A stretch of DNA of 64,000 nt, from the NCBI GenBank assembly GCA_029204225.1, contig CM055099.1, positions 68,925,349 through 68,989,348 of the forward strand. Direction: 5' to 3'. The position numbers and the translations under genes are program-made. The notes under the pieces are model-generated. The model had not been told where the DNA came from and made no database searches. It worked only from the letters and a program-made list of their open reading frames with translations. This DNA comes from Diphasiastrum complanatum. Taxonomy: Eukaryota > Streptophyta > Lycopodiopsida > Lycopodiales > Lycopodiaceae. Below, piece by piece: positions 1 through 11,529 of the stretch (the first letter of the stretch is position 1; every line of letters begins with the position of its first letter).

Positions 1-199
1 CTTGGCACAGTTTTTGGAGCTCTTCCATGCGGTGGCAAGATGTACAAGTGTGATTTTTGGAAAGGATGATTTGCGGATGTGAAGCTGCGCCTGTGCAGAT
101 GATGCCAATGCTGCTGTGGGTCCTGCTGGCCTGTAGGGAGAGGAGCTAGGATGATGAGCGCAAGCTGCTGCTGCTTCAGCAATGGCTGCCATCACAATC

Positions 200-214
200 T
201 ATTCTCTTCTCTTT

Positions 215-248
<34 letters not shown>

Positions 249-254
249 TCTCAC
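200..254. repeat. interrupted CT microsatellite
   Basis: A run of CT dinucleotides with a few interruptions. The flanks (1-374) show no gene: short open frames here have no recognisable motif. Confidence 0.85.
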
Positions 255-374
255 TCACAGAGTGCCCACTTGAGGTTTTTTGAGCGAGTTTCTCTCACTG
301 TGCACCTAAGAACAGGATTCCTAGGTGTGCAAAAAAGCGGTTCCTTGCTGTGCAGCACATCCAGGAGGAATGTG

Positions 375-745
375 CACCCCATTTGGGCAAAACCCAGTTT
401 CACCCAGTTTCCAGCATCAGTGCGTGCTGCACAACCATCAATTCCTGGCTGCACAACTAGGAATTGGCTTGTTCATGTGGCCATCCTTCTCTCTTGTGCT
501 GGCCACATACGCCCACCCACCAGAAGTGGGGGTGCAATGAGCACCCCCCACCCACCAGAAGCGGGAGTGCTTGCGGGGGTGCAGCGAGCACCCCATGTGG
601 GCAAAACCCAGTTTACGGCATCAGTGCTACACAACCATCAAATCTTGGCTACACAACCAGGAAATGGCTTGTTTATGTGGGCATCCTTCTCTCTTGTGCT
701 GGCCACAGACGCCCACCCACCAGAAGTGGGGGTGCAACAACTTGC
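375..745. repeat. two-copy tandem repeat, period about 214 bp
   Basis: The segment starting CACCCCATTTGGGCAAAACC at 375 recurs at 589 as CACCCCATGTGGGCAAAACC. Both copies continue through a shared block with CACAACCATCA, TTGGCTTGTT and CCACCAGAAGTGGGGGTGCA. The copies are clearly diverged. Several overlapping open frames cross this block in different phases, which fits a stop-poor repeat rather than coding sequence. Confidence 0.8.
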
Positions 746-1016
746 TGCACCCCCCTAGTTGTTGTAGCAGCGTGGATGGCCTTCTATCTTGTTGCGACGA
801 CAATCCAAAAACGTCTCGCCTCTCATGTTTTATGATGTCAGGTCTCTCTTTGATGTTGTCATCTTTGTCAGCAGGCTGTCAGCCCCCGAAAGATGTGCAT
901 AGCATATGTAAAATTTTGACCCTAAATCCTGCAGCACTCTCCTGGAGCTGCACAGCTTCTCTTACTTCCAAAAGAAGTGGCACAACATGATTCCGCATGC
1001 ATGTGGCCAGTGCAAG

Positions 1017-1018
<2 letters not shown>

Positions 1019-1088
<70 letters not shown>
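1019..1088. repeat. (TC)n microsatellite, 70 bp
   Basis: Perfect TC dinucleotide run of 35 units. Open frames reading poly-Ser-Leu or poly-Arg-Glu across it are artefacts of the repeat. Confidence 0.97.
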
Positions 1089-1092
<4 letters not shown>

Positions 1093-2429
1093 CAGCACGA
1101 TTACTGTGTCGTGTCGATGTGAATGTCAACCACCCATTGGTTCGCCACAGTACTATGTCGTGTTGATGTGTCAAACATCCATTGCTTGTCATGAAGCAAG
1201 AAAAAGTTCAAAATTCAACTAAAGTGGAATCAACTCCATCCCAACCCAAAAACTAAGGCATATGCCCTCTTGGGCTCACCGTGTTCCTAGGCGAGACTCG
1301 CTGAATCCATTGGCCATTGGTTTCACAATACACATTAGAGAGTTTGGTATTTGGTGCCTCAATGAAGCCTCCTTATCAAGAGTATAAGCAAGAGGATGTT
1401 ATTGGTGGCTAATGATGATGTAAGCACAAGGAGGTAAGCTACTAACTCCTAGTGCTAATGTTAACCTTCACATAGTTCCAAAAACAACACAAAATTCCAA
1501 GGAAAGTCAAAATCCCTACCATGCATTGCCATTACTTGAGTCAGTTCCAACATCAAACACCTCATGCTTTTTTTATGTTCAAATCTCTAGGGCATTATGT
1601 GGCATAATGCCCTAAGCATAATGTGTGTGATGTTTATCTTCCTTCTATTAATGAAACCATTGCTAGTAGAGATGTGGGTTTTTATGAGCTTCTTGGTCAT
1701 GTAGTGAATGCAAATGTTTGGTTGACGCAAATCTAGATGGTTTTGATCAAGATGTTGCACATGGTGACATTGGTGATGGAGATAAAGAGGAGTTGTAACT
1801 TTTCTTCAACATCTAATTTGAGGAGATCATAAAAAAGAATGAGTAAGGTAGCTAATAGTCCTATATATGCTTAGAAAGGTAGTCAAGTGAGTGAGGGAAT
1901 GGGTTTTTGCTTGATGTCTTCCATTCATGAAGTAAAAGAACCTATCTTCTATGAAAATGCTTGAAAAAAGAAGGAATGGTGTGAAAGTCATGAATGTTGA
2001 GTATAATGCATTGTTAAGGAATCATAGTTTGATATCTTATTGAGCTTCCTCGAAGCAAGAAAGCAATAGGGTGAATTTACAAAAACCAAACATAAGATGA
2101 TAGCGTAAAACTAGTTTTATGAGGGCGAGTCCTATCCAAGAGATTGCTCCAAATTTCGAGATCTAATTTGATAGTGGTCAGCAGCCAGTGTTTAGGAAAG
2201 CCAACATCTTGAGAATGAAACCGGCACCTTTCATCGAAAACCGATTTTAGGAAAAACTTACAGGAAGTTGACTTTCAAAAAACCGATAACTTTTTTTTAG
2301 ATGCAAGAAATTTCATGTTTGTCATTTTTATATGGAGGAAATTTGTGTATAGTAAAGTAAGGAGATCCTTACAGAACTTGGCTTACATAAGTTTATTGAG
2401 TTAATAAAATAATTTATGAATGTAAATAT
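1089..2429. other. no gene seen, AT-rich intergenic sequence
   Basis: No open frame with a recognisable domain, no RNA gene and no repeat boundary was seen. Probably old, decayed repeat sequence. Confidence 0.5.
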
Positions 2430-3640
2430 GCAGTATTCTATCGGCAAAAAATTTGAGATGCAAGATCTAGGCAGTCGTACTTTCCACACGTGTGGGAACC
2501 TCTATACCTACATTTTATATCCATTTATTCATTGGATCCCAATAATTTCATTACACATCATCTTGATGAGATTTTTTATGCAAATCAAAGAGAAATCATC
2601 AACGATCATTGGCCATTATTGGGATTTGACTTTGTGTCATTGAATCCAATTAATAGGTGTTGAGAACAAGTCTTTAAAAGTGGTTTTACAGGTCTTGTTG
2701 GATCATCAAGGAGGAGTGAGAAAGGTCATTTTGTGTCCAAAATCATTGATTTTTTGAGGAAATTTGATAGGAATTTGATGCAAACTCATACATCTCCATT
2801 CAATCTTTGTGAGAGAGTGAGAGGGCTGAGATTAGAAGTACAAATCAAGACTAGAAGTCTATTTTGAGTTGATCAAATTCAGTGAGGTTCTTTGTGAAAC
2901 TTCTAGAATCAAATCTACTCAATTTTGTTGAGCCATACTTTGTAGTGTGAGAAATTGTCAAAAAATTGGCAAATCTAGCTTGATCAAAACCATGTAGATT
3001 GTACATAGGTGGGTCCCACACATGTGAGTCCATGTTGCCACGTGTGTAGGCTACCCTAGATAGCTTAGATATCATTCATAGGGTTAGTTAGGTTTGTTTG
3101 GTCATAATTCCTAAATTATAGGACCAAATTCCTTGAATCATGGAGGTGGATAACCAACCTAGCCATCAACTTGGCAAAACTCTAGGGTTAGGTAAATTAG
3201 GGTAAAAATGGTCAATCATCTTCCTTATTACATGCTGGATTTTCAACTAACTTGAGGTGGGGAAAAGCTTATTGTACATACAATCCATCATTCCATAGTG
3301 AAGAGATAGAACGATCCATTTTTAGCAAGTTGTAGCTAGAAACCTAGTCTTGAGAGGGTCCAAATCAAGTCTTAGGTTGAAGATTCTAGATCCAAGCTTG
3401 GTGAGGGTAAGTAGCCATACTTCCCACATGTGTGGGCACCTTTGTACCAGCATTTAATCTTCATTATTCACAAGATCCAAACAACTATGAAAAGCATCTA
3501 TTTGCCATCAATTAGATTTGGCTTAATGTCATGAGATCTAATTATTTGAGGCTGAGTTCAAGCCCTTTAAATGTGTTTTATAGGTCTTGAAAAATCGTCG
3601 AGGAGGAGGAAGAAGATTGAGGGTATGTAGGGGGGTGGTT
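2430..3640 (+). mobile_element. Copia family R1, copy A: leader - partial LTR - leader
   Basis: This is one of three copies in the window of a family called R1 here. 3430-3620 matches the reverse complement of 48785-48990, and 2990-3330 matches the reverse complement of 18880-19225 and of about 49440-49790. The leader-like block is present twice, at about 2430-2830 and again at 3330-3620, either side of a partial LTR. That layout suggests two head-to-tail elements sharing one LTR after recombination. The first part of the LTR known from the other copies is missing, and no gag or pol remains. Confidence 0.65.
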
Positions 3641-5470
3641 GGTATCAACTCGAGTATGAAGGTGTAAAATCTAGATCAAGTTCTTATATGCATGTAGTAC
3701 TAGGCCAACAATTAGACGTCATGTCATATGATATTCCTAATATTGAATTTTGTATCAAATTTTGCTTGGTAGTCTAAATTTGAAGATGAAATGTTGTTCA
3801 GTACGCTTGGTTGGATTTCAAGAACGACTACGTTCTTTGTTAGACTGTGTTACCATCAACAAGTCTTAAAGTATCCTCGCAGCCAATTCTTTCATCTTGC
3901 ATAAGGGTTATGTGAGACATTTAACTAGAAGATATAACCCTTTTAACAATTTTGGATGACATGGAATTTTTAAATGATGACGTGAAATTTTCTTTTGCTT
4001 TTTATAATGATGATGTGGAATTTTTGCCATCCAAAGAACTTTTAAATGGGTATTAGTTGGTCTTATAATGAACCTTCATTGTGATTGTCCTTCAACATAT
4101 TGCAATTATTTATATCTTTATTATAAAAAAATAATAATCTTTCAATTCTAGAGCCCAATTACTACACAAAATAATGATACCCTCCCAACACTGATAAAAA
4201 AATACATGTGTGTAGATTTTTTTTCTCTGTTTTTTTTTTCTAAAATATTATGAAGCACAAATTTGTTCTTAATAGCATTAGGGCATTACGTTCATAAAGC
4301 CCATTGCTTACTATTGTCATGCTTGAGAGCAAATAGTAAAAATTTCAAAGAAAATTATTGTTAAATAAAAGTAAAAGTTTGTGGTTTATCCAAAAATCTG
4401 AACGGTTTTTTTAAGTCAGGTGGGTGGTCCCAGTCCTCTAGACTTTCCAGCATTTCAAACTTTTGACAAAGAAGCCTTGCAAATCCACTCATACCATGTA
4501 GCACATGAGCCAATCATATAATAATCAAATATAGAAAATGATTCAAGCAAGTACCACGATCAAGCTTGGATCACACAAGGTAGTGTAGCGCTACATGGAG
4601 TTTTTCTCTAATTTTCTATTTATACTTTTTGTTTTTCACTATGGACAAAATGTACAAATGTCAAGAGTAAAGGATTAAACAAGCAAGCTAAAAATCAACT
4701 TGAAATGGGGGTAAGATCCCAATTTATGTTTTTGAAATACCGCCTACAACACTTAAAAGTTTTCAACAATGTTGCCTATGTTAAAGTTTAGGGACTACAA
4801 ATTGCTAAGAAAAGTAGATTGTTGGGTGGTGCCTATCTCCAAAAACCATTTAATTCTTGAAGTCCATGTATGCCAAACTAGCCAACCTACAAAGTTGCTA
4901 TAAAGAGTAACATCAATTTGAATTCACATCCACATCACATCAACAAAATGTCCGCTAAAATAATGATAAGAGCATGCTTGATTTTCAAAAAGCTACAAAT
5001 ATACATTCATATGTGGAGGTTACAATCATAAAATTGTGACCAATAATCATTTCTTCCAAGTTGCAAAGGAGGCAAAGGTCATCTTTCAAGAAAGGTCATT
5101 CATTGTTTATTGGCGAAGAGGTTATGAGATAACAATTATCAACATTTTATACCAAATAGGCTTCCACATAATTCTTTACTTTCATTATAGAGAACCAATC
5201 AGGAAAGGAGTATTTGCAATAGAAACTTAACATTGGTAGCAGAGCTACGTTGATCCTACTATCCTTTAGTTGAATTTGGTAGATAATATGCAAATTGCTA
5301 AAAATGGTTTCGGGTTATAAATTTTTTTTCCCTCTATTCTTTCTTTACTGAATATTGTGTTCATGTCTAAAGGTATGGAGGCTCTACTCCCAAGCGAGCA
5401 ATTGGTTTGGTGGTAAAGCATTGGTCCTTGCCACTTGGGTGGGTAGGTAGTGTATGCTATTTCCACCCCT
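3641..5470. other. no gene seen, AT-rich intergenic sequence
   Basis: Nothing recognisable apart from AT-rich tracts. The short open frame at 5036-5230 has no motif and is not supported as a gene. Confidence 0.5.
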
Positions 5471-6060
5471 TTACAAACTCAAAGGCAGCCAAAAGGTCAC
5501 TAGGCCAAGGCAACTCATGTTATCACATAGAATGGTAGTAGGTTGAAATTGAGTGTGATGTAAGTCATGGAATAATAGTCTAATCCATATAACTTCTTTT
5601 GAAGCTTGACATGTTGGGATATACTCTGCTTCGGTCGAAGATAGCGCCACCGATTTTTGCTTCCTCGAATTCCATGAAATTGTTCCTAGTCGAGACATCT
5701 CCAGTATCCTCGAAGAACTATTGGGTCGATAGCATTTCCATCATAGGACAATATCTGATCTATACTTCTTTGAATGTATTTCATCACTCTCTTAAATGCT
5801 TTCCAATGTAAGATCTAGGGATTAGACATGAATTGCCTTAATGTGCTGATGGTGTATGCAAGATCTGGTCTAGTGCACAACATGACATATATTAAAGATC
5901 CTATTAGTGAATGATAATGATACTTCGAGTGTCTCACTTTCGGTATCGGCATAGGAAGGTTTAGTCACTATCATACCTGGATCCATTGGTGTATCAACTG
6001 GTTTGCAATCAAACATGTGAAACTTTTCTAAAACATTCTCTAGATATTTCTCTTGGCTAA
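5471..6060 (-). pseudogene. Copia reverse transcriptase / RNase H remnant
   Basis: On the minus strand the segment near 5471-5698 reads SRKQKSVALSSTEAEY, the conserved RNase H block of Ty1/Copia pol. Further upstream (about 6060-5930) the frame reads LSQEKYLENVLEKFHMFDCK followed by TPMDPG, the usual end of the Copia reverse transcriptase. The intermediate TRPDLAY-type motif near 5850 is in another frame, so several frameshifts separate the pieces. No integrase or gag is attached. It differs in sequence from the neighbouring Copia remnant at 6554-7980, so it is a separate insertion. Function is lost. Confidence 0.8.
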
Positions 6061-6149
6061 GATAGATTATTGGAACAACGATTATTTAGTCGTGTAGAGA
6101 ATACAATCTGAATGCATGTAGAGACTCATCCTTTTTGAGACAATACTCT

Positions 6150-6458
6150 ATGATAACAAAGAGAAAGAACAAGGCAATTGCACTCTTGATGATCGATTGA
6201 TCACGATGAATAGATTAAGATAGTAAGCAATCGAGCAATTGATAAGTTGCTGGATATATACACATTGATAATTAATTAAAAGAATGGTTAATCTATACTT
6301 TACAAATAGGATTAAGGTACTACGTGTTGTTGGCAGTCGCCATCGGACAATATCTGAAGATTATGTCCGGTCGTGATACAATGTACTTATATTTACAACA
6401 ACTAGTGAATGGATCTAGATTAGCAGAGAGATAGGGATGGAGAAGATAGAAATCCAAC
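6150..6458 (-). mobile_element. candidate Copia LTR following a polypurine tract
   Basis: On the minus strand the sequence just after the poly-G tract begins TGTTGGATTTC, a plausible LTR start placed where the 3' LTR of the 6554-7980 element should lie. Its far end near 6150 is followed by TGTTATCATAGAG, which resembles a degraded initiator-Met primer site. The far boundary is not certain and no matching second LTR was found. Confidence 0.45.
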
Positions 6459-6459
6459 A

Positions 6460-6486
6460 CCCCCCCCCCCCCCCCCCCCCCCCCCC
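6460..6486. repeat. 27-bp poly-C / poly-G homopolymer
   Basis: Uninterrupted C run on the + strand. It sits about 70 bp downstream (in minus orientation) of the Copia RNase H terminus and directly before the LTR-like TGTTGG start, which is the position of a polypurine tract. It probably arose by slippage expansion of that tract; the exact length may be unreliable in sequencing. Confidence 0.85.
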
Positions 6487-6553
6487 ACCAATCTGGATCC
6501 TTGAAAGCCTTGATCTTCAAATTCAAGATGGCACAAAAATTCTTGTGTGCTTC

Positions 6554-7980
6554 CTAATTTAACCCTTTTGTAAATATATCAGCTGCCATGTACTGGGTCC
6601 TACAAAATTTCAGACTTACCTCCTTGTTCAATATTCTGCTCCTGATGTAGTGGTACTTAATCTCGATGTGCTTGCTCCTAGAGTGAAATCTAGGATTGAT
6701 CGATAATGCAATAGCACTATGATTGTTGCATTGGAGCATATTGTCATAGACCAATATCATACGATAGATTTCTCAACCAGATTGTCTCTTTGGTAGCTTG
6801 AGAGACTGCAATGTACTCAGATTCTGTAGATGACATTGCAATTGAGGTTTGCTTCTGACTGTTCCAAGATATTGGACCGTTATCGAATAGAAAGACAAAT
6901 CCAGAAGTGGATTTTATGGTGTCAACATCGCCTGCCCAATTTGCATCTGTATCCATGGAGTGTATGGATATCGAATGAATTCTCATCACCATAGCAGATA
7001 CAAAGATCGATAGTAGTTTGTACATACTTGATAACTCTTAAAAGAGCTTTCCAATGGATCATGCCAGGATTGGTCATGTACTGACTCAAGGAACTGATGG
7101 CGTATGCAAGATCTGGCTTGGTCAAGACCATTGCATACATCATGGATTCGATAATAGAGAAGTATGAATACCCCTTCATTTTCGTCTTTTCCTCATTGGT
7201 CTGAGGGCATTGTTCCTTGGATAACTTTAGACCTGAATCCATGGAATTTTGTACAACCTTGCAATTCATGAAATGGAATTTTGTCAGCAAGTTATGGAAG
7301 TACCTTTGTTGGGTGATATAGGGAAGTCTTCTGCCTCTGTCTCTGTGGATTTGAATCTCGAGACAATAGTGTGCTTCTCCCATATCTATCATCTTGAATT
7401 TTTGGGATAGAAACAGAGCAATATTATTGCCGAATAGCAACGTATCATCCCTGTAGAGTGTGATGATGACAAATAATTGATTAACAACTTTGAAATATAC
7501 ATTACAGTTTGTAGAGCTAGGTTGGAATCCATGATCAATCAAGAACGTGTTGATTTGATGAAACCAAGCTCTAGATGATTGTTTCAGACTGTACAAGGCC
7601 TTATGGAGTTTGCATAGCCTTCTTCTTGGATCATGTAAATGTCCTCCTCGATAACTCCATTGAGGAATGTTATTTGTACATCCATCTGGTGTCCTCAAGA
7701 TCTACTGCAGCAGAATAAGAAAGTAGCAGTGGAATAGAGTTGTGCTTGACAACTAGTTGAAGGTTTTGAAGTAGTGGATGTTGGGAATTTGTAAAACTCC
7801 CCTTGCCACGAGTCGAGCTTTCTTTTTGTCGATATTGTTGTATGTTTAGTATTTGATCTTAAAGATCCATTTGTAGTTGATCACTCTTCTGTTTGTTGGC
7901 AGCCCTTTGAAGGTAGAGTTCGACATCCACCTAATAAGTTCTCAAGCATATTGAGCGTCCGTAGAAGAGCGTTTGACATT
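6554..7980 (-). pseudogene. Copia reverse transcriptase / RNase H pseudogene
   Basis: Reading the minus strand, 7698-6922 is a 258-codon frame with Copia RT features: KALYSLKQSSRAW, then YRDD in place of the usual YVDD active site, then YITQQRYFHNLLTKF. A second frame (7025-6744) carries GPISWNSQKQTSIAMSSTES, the RNase H block, and a third (6760-6554) ends in ADIFTKGLN, the normal C terminus of Copia pol. The three frames are joined by frameshifts. Weak RT similarity continues to about 7980. The V-to-R change in the active site and the frameshifts make it inactive. No integrase, protease or gag was found. Confidence 0.88.
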
Positions 7981-8039
7981 TTTAGAAGTTATGTCAGACT
8001 CTAACTCAGATAAGTGGAGAGAAGGCATGGAATCTGAAT

Positions 8040-9110
8040 AGAACTCACTCATTCAAAATGAGACTTGGATTGACTGTAAATGGATTTTCAAGAAGAAATT
8101 CCATCATGATGAAACTATTTCCAAATGGAAAGCTAGATTGGTGGCCAAAGATTTTTCTCAAATTCCAAGAGTAGACTACACTAAGACATATACTCTAGTA
8201 GTTAAGTCACTTTAATCAAAGCACTTCTTGCCATTGCCACTACAAAAATATAGAATTGCATCAATTGGAAATTCATAATGCATTTCTTGATGGTTTTATT
8301 CATAACAAAATCTATATGAAACAACTAAAAGGATTCACACAACTGAATTCAGAACACAAGGTTTGCAGAATTCACAAGGCCCTATATGGGCCCAAACAGG
8401 CACCTAGGGGCTGGGTCTAGACATTAATAAATTTCTTTTACATCTTGGATTTTCAACAAATGCAATAGATAAAAATGTCTACAAGAAGTTCAAAGTCCCT
8501 CGTACACAATTATTGCTTTGTATGTAGATGATACATTATTACTAAGCGATGAACTAAAACTATTATATAATTAAATCTTAGTTGTAAAAGAAATTTTGAC
8601 ATGATAGATTTATGGCTTACTCACTATCTTTTTGAAATTCAAATCTTTAGAGATAGACTCAAGAAGATAATTTATAATAACATGTGTTCTCAGACTTTCT
8701 AAAAAAGTATGAAGAATATTATTTATCACTCATTAATTGGCTCTGTTATGTATGTTATGGTTTGCACTAGACCAGATCTAGCCTACACCATTAGGACTCT
8801 CAGGCAATACATGTATAATCTGGATTTGGTTCATTGGAAGGCTCTAAAAAGAGTGTTCAAGTATGTTTGAGCTACTAAACATGAAATTTTATGATGTAAG
8901 GGCAATCTTGAACCTGCTTTAACTTTGCAAGGATTCACTGATTCAAATTGGAGAGGTGATGGTGATTCCAAAAAATCAACTTTTGGCTCTCTTGGAACAA
9001 CTAGAGGCAAAAGTCCACAGTCTCTTCAACAAAAGCCAAATATGTTGCTACCACACAAGCTCCTAAGAAGGCAATTTGAACTAGATTTCTACTCAATGAT
9101 TTAGTGGGTT
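8040..9110 (+). pseudogene. heavily decayed Copia reverse transcriptase
   Basis: The + strand reads a WIDCKWIFKKKF-like stretch, then KWKARLVAKDFSQ, the start of a Copia RT, at about 8060-8160. Decayed equivalents of the YVDD region (8515-8535) and of a TRPDLAYTI motif (8765-8795) follow. Stop codons and frameshifts are frequent throughout, so this is an old copy. RNase H sequence is barely recognisable near 8980-9060. Confidence 0.75.
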
Positions 9111-9938
9111 TCTTTCCTAGCCTATCCTCAACCCAAGATCCAAGCAATCTAGCATCAAGGAGATGAAGTTAGTTGTCATGCGATTAACACTACAATCCAC
9201 AACGAAGATAACTTACTCTTTCTCTCTCTCCCTTTCTCTCTCACAAAAAGCATAAGAAATGGCAATTCCAATAACATTCAAATCCAACAATTAGAAAATA
9301 CAACAAAAGCATGAGAGATGGAGGAAAAGAGATAGAGAGCAAGGATATTCACAAATCCATTCTATAAGAGAACCAATATGCTTGTATTGAAATGAGGATA
9401 TGAACATGAGGAGCAACTCGAGTTGGCCCCTTGTTTATAGTGGAGAGGAGGGCCTTGGCCTCAAAATCCTATTGACCCATTTCTATCTCACTAACTATTC
9501 AAATTTAAAAAAGAGTGGGAACCCATTCAAAATTGGAGGGAACCAATTTGAATATGAATTTGAACCAATTTTGGTGGGAGTCTCAACTTTATTCACTAAC
9601 TAGACATTTAGGCCTGCGACATTAAAAGTCCCGCAAAAAGGCCTAAAGTCCTTCTATTGACTTGTAACTAATTAAATAACTATGTGATCATCGGGTTGGA
9701 CTTACACACGCAGGGTGCCAAATCTCTCTCACTTATTAACTAGGGTCAGGGTTTAGGGTTTAGGGTTATTAACCAGAACACCTGCAAGATGCAGTTATTG
9801 TGGGCTTTTATTGGCATCATGTCAAATGTTTATTAGATGATACTGCACCTTCTCCATGAAGTTGAGTCGGGCAGTGTTGAAATCCAAGATATGTGGAAAA
9901 AAACAACGATGGGCTCCGGTGACCCACTTTGAGGTTGT
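9111..9938. other. no gene seen
   Basis: Contains CT-rich stretches near 9214-9240 and a short telomere-like motif at 9747-9767. Open frames here lack recognisable motifs. Confidence 0.5.
9747..9767. repeat. short interstitial telomere-like repeat
   Basis: Nearly three copies of the plant telomere unit TTTAGGG, read as AGGGTTTAGGGTTTAGGGTTA. Very short, so chance or a telo-box-like motif is also possible. Confidence 0.6.
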
Positions 9939-11277
9939 CTAAGCTGTGAACCAAGATTCCCAGGAGCCTCCCATCATTGTAGCACAAAAATATAATCTTG
10001 CAATTGGCAGCTGATCTTTAACACTCTTTGATGCCATTGGCTTATTCGGATCGAATGCCAAAGTGGGAATGCAATCATCCCATCGAGTAGCAATGGATGC
10101 CAGTAGAGTCAAATATTTTGCAAATAGCGTCGATTGCCTCACTGTCGGATCGGGAGAGTGGATATATTTTCACTGCTATGCTTGTAACGCTCTGTGAAAA
10201 TCCACTGATATCTCCCAACTGTAAGGTTGGTGGATGACACCTATAATGGAAGGCTAGAGAATTATTTATCAATATGGTGTATGGATGTTAATCTTGTCCA
10301 TGGCCAATCCCAAATTTTTCCACTTATTCCTTCACGACATTGGTACGTAGTATGGATCTACATGCAATTGGTGAGGGCTAGCCACATAACTCTTGATTTA
10401 TTTTGGAGTTTTCTCAAAAACTGTAGTTCTCCAGGTCGGTTGCGCTCCCAATGCGGGTAACTTATCCAACTCTTTGTCGGCCTCCATTTCAAAGGTCTTA
10501 AATTTAATGACCCAACCACCACGCGAGGACTCATGGGGTTGTTGCGTTAAGAAGCTTTGGATCTGGTCCTCTCGACGTTGATTGGTCATTTGAATAGGTG
10601 TCTAGTCCCTGAAGTAGACGGACCTCCTTGTGTTGCTTGTGGAACTGGCTGTACTTATTCTACTTTTGGGGCTCCACCCTATTCCATACCTGAATTCAAA
10701 CATGTATCCAATCTTGTCTGCTCCTGTTGTTGAGGCAAGAATTGTGGCATCAATGGAATACTTATATGAGGGTTGGGGACTCCAAAACCTGAGTGGCAGG
10801 CTTTTCATATTCTTTGATCATTGCTTTGGCCTTTGCCAACGCAGTCGAGGCCGTTTTCTTGAATCTGTCAAAGCAGCCTTGAAAACCTTGAAGGGCCACT
10901 CGATAAAACTCAACCTTTTTTAACAAATACCTGATTTTCGTCGGATTTACCGGATGATCATGAATTTGCATCTAAAGATATGCATCACACTCAAGGGTAG
11001 TCACATCCAAATCACCTTGGAGACATGTGTGATCTTGCTCCGCCATCTGTAGTTGACCCTGTAGCAGCAACACCCATTGCTTTGCGTCCTGAACAACCTT
11101 ATCCACTTGGACTTGTGCAATGGTGAGGGCATTCTGCAACGAACTCACATAATCTTCTAGGCGATCAGCCAATTGTTGTGCCTTCTTCATCTCAGATTCA
11201 AACTTTGTTTCGTGATGCTTGGCGATCTTCAACTCTTTGTCCAACTGGATGACTTTCCGTAGGCAACGCGTATACAT
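9939..11277 (-). pseudogene. decayed coiled-coil protein, family unknown
   Basis: I do not recognise this protein. On the minus strand 11277-10972 is a 101-codon frame rich in Lys, Glu, Gln and Leu with heptad-like spacing (for example KELKIAKHHETKFESEMKKA), typical of a coiled coil. A stop codon at 10972-10974 is followed in the same frame by a further 69 codons (10971-10762). A frame change near 10800 leads to two more open segments (10808-10602 and 10589-10398) sharing one frame, with another at 10142-9939 in that frame. The consistent phases suggest one longer gene broken by stops and a frameshift. It abuts the truncated Helitron sequence that starts at 11283 on the other strand. Confidence 0.45.
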
Positions 11278-11282
11278 TTAGA

Positions 11283-11515
11283 GTGTCTGGCCGGTTGTAT
11301 CATCATATTGGTAGTTTGTTGCCCTTTGATAGACCTTCATTTTCGCATATCTACATCATGGATGGTGATGATTTGCAATTAGATCAGAGATTATCTCTGA
11401 ATCCTGAGCTTCAGTGTGACACTCTCTCCCTTTTGCAAAGCATGATGATGGTTGTGAATCCATTTGCGTTTCATTTTGAGAATGTTGCTCGAATCATGCA
11501 GGAGAGTGTCACAAA
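11283..11515 (+). pseudogene. Helitron Rep-helicase, N-terminal fragment
   Basis: The frame reads YHHIGSLLPFDRPSF followed by HIYIMD and, later, NPFAFHF. This fits the region upstream of the Helitron_like_N domain in plant Helitron proteins (pattern Y-H-x-I-G-S-L-L-P ... Y-I-x-D ... N-P-F). It breaks off near 11515, where an antisense Copia gag fragment begins. The rest of the same protein resumes at 12966, with several hundred expected residues missing between. The assignment is by remembered family pattern and is less certain than the 12966-15060 part. Confidence 0.6.
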
Positions 11516-11529
11516 GGATATTTGACTTC

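Noticed and set aside
270-990. Several overlapping open frames of 70-160 codons
   Set aside because: They lie in a GC-richer tandem repeat, in all phases, with no recognisable domain.
5380-5470. Possible tRNA-derived SINE (A-box-like GGTTTGGTGGTAAAGC)
   Set aside because: No convincing B box and no flanking duplication were found.
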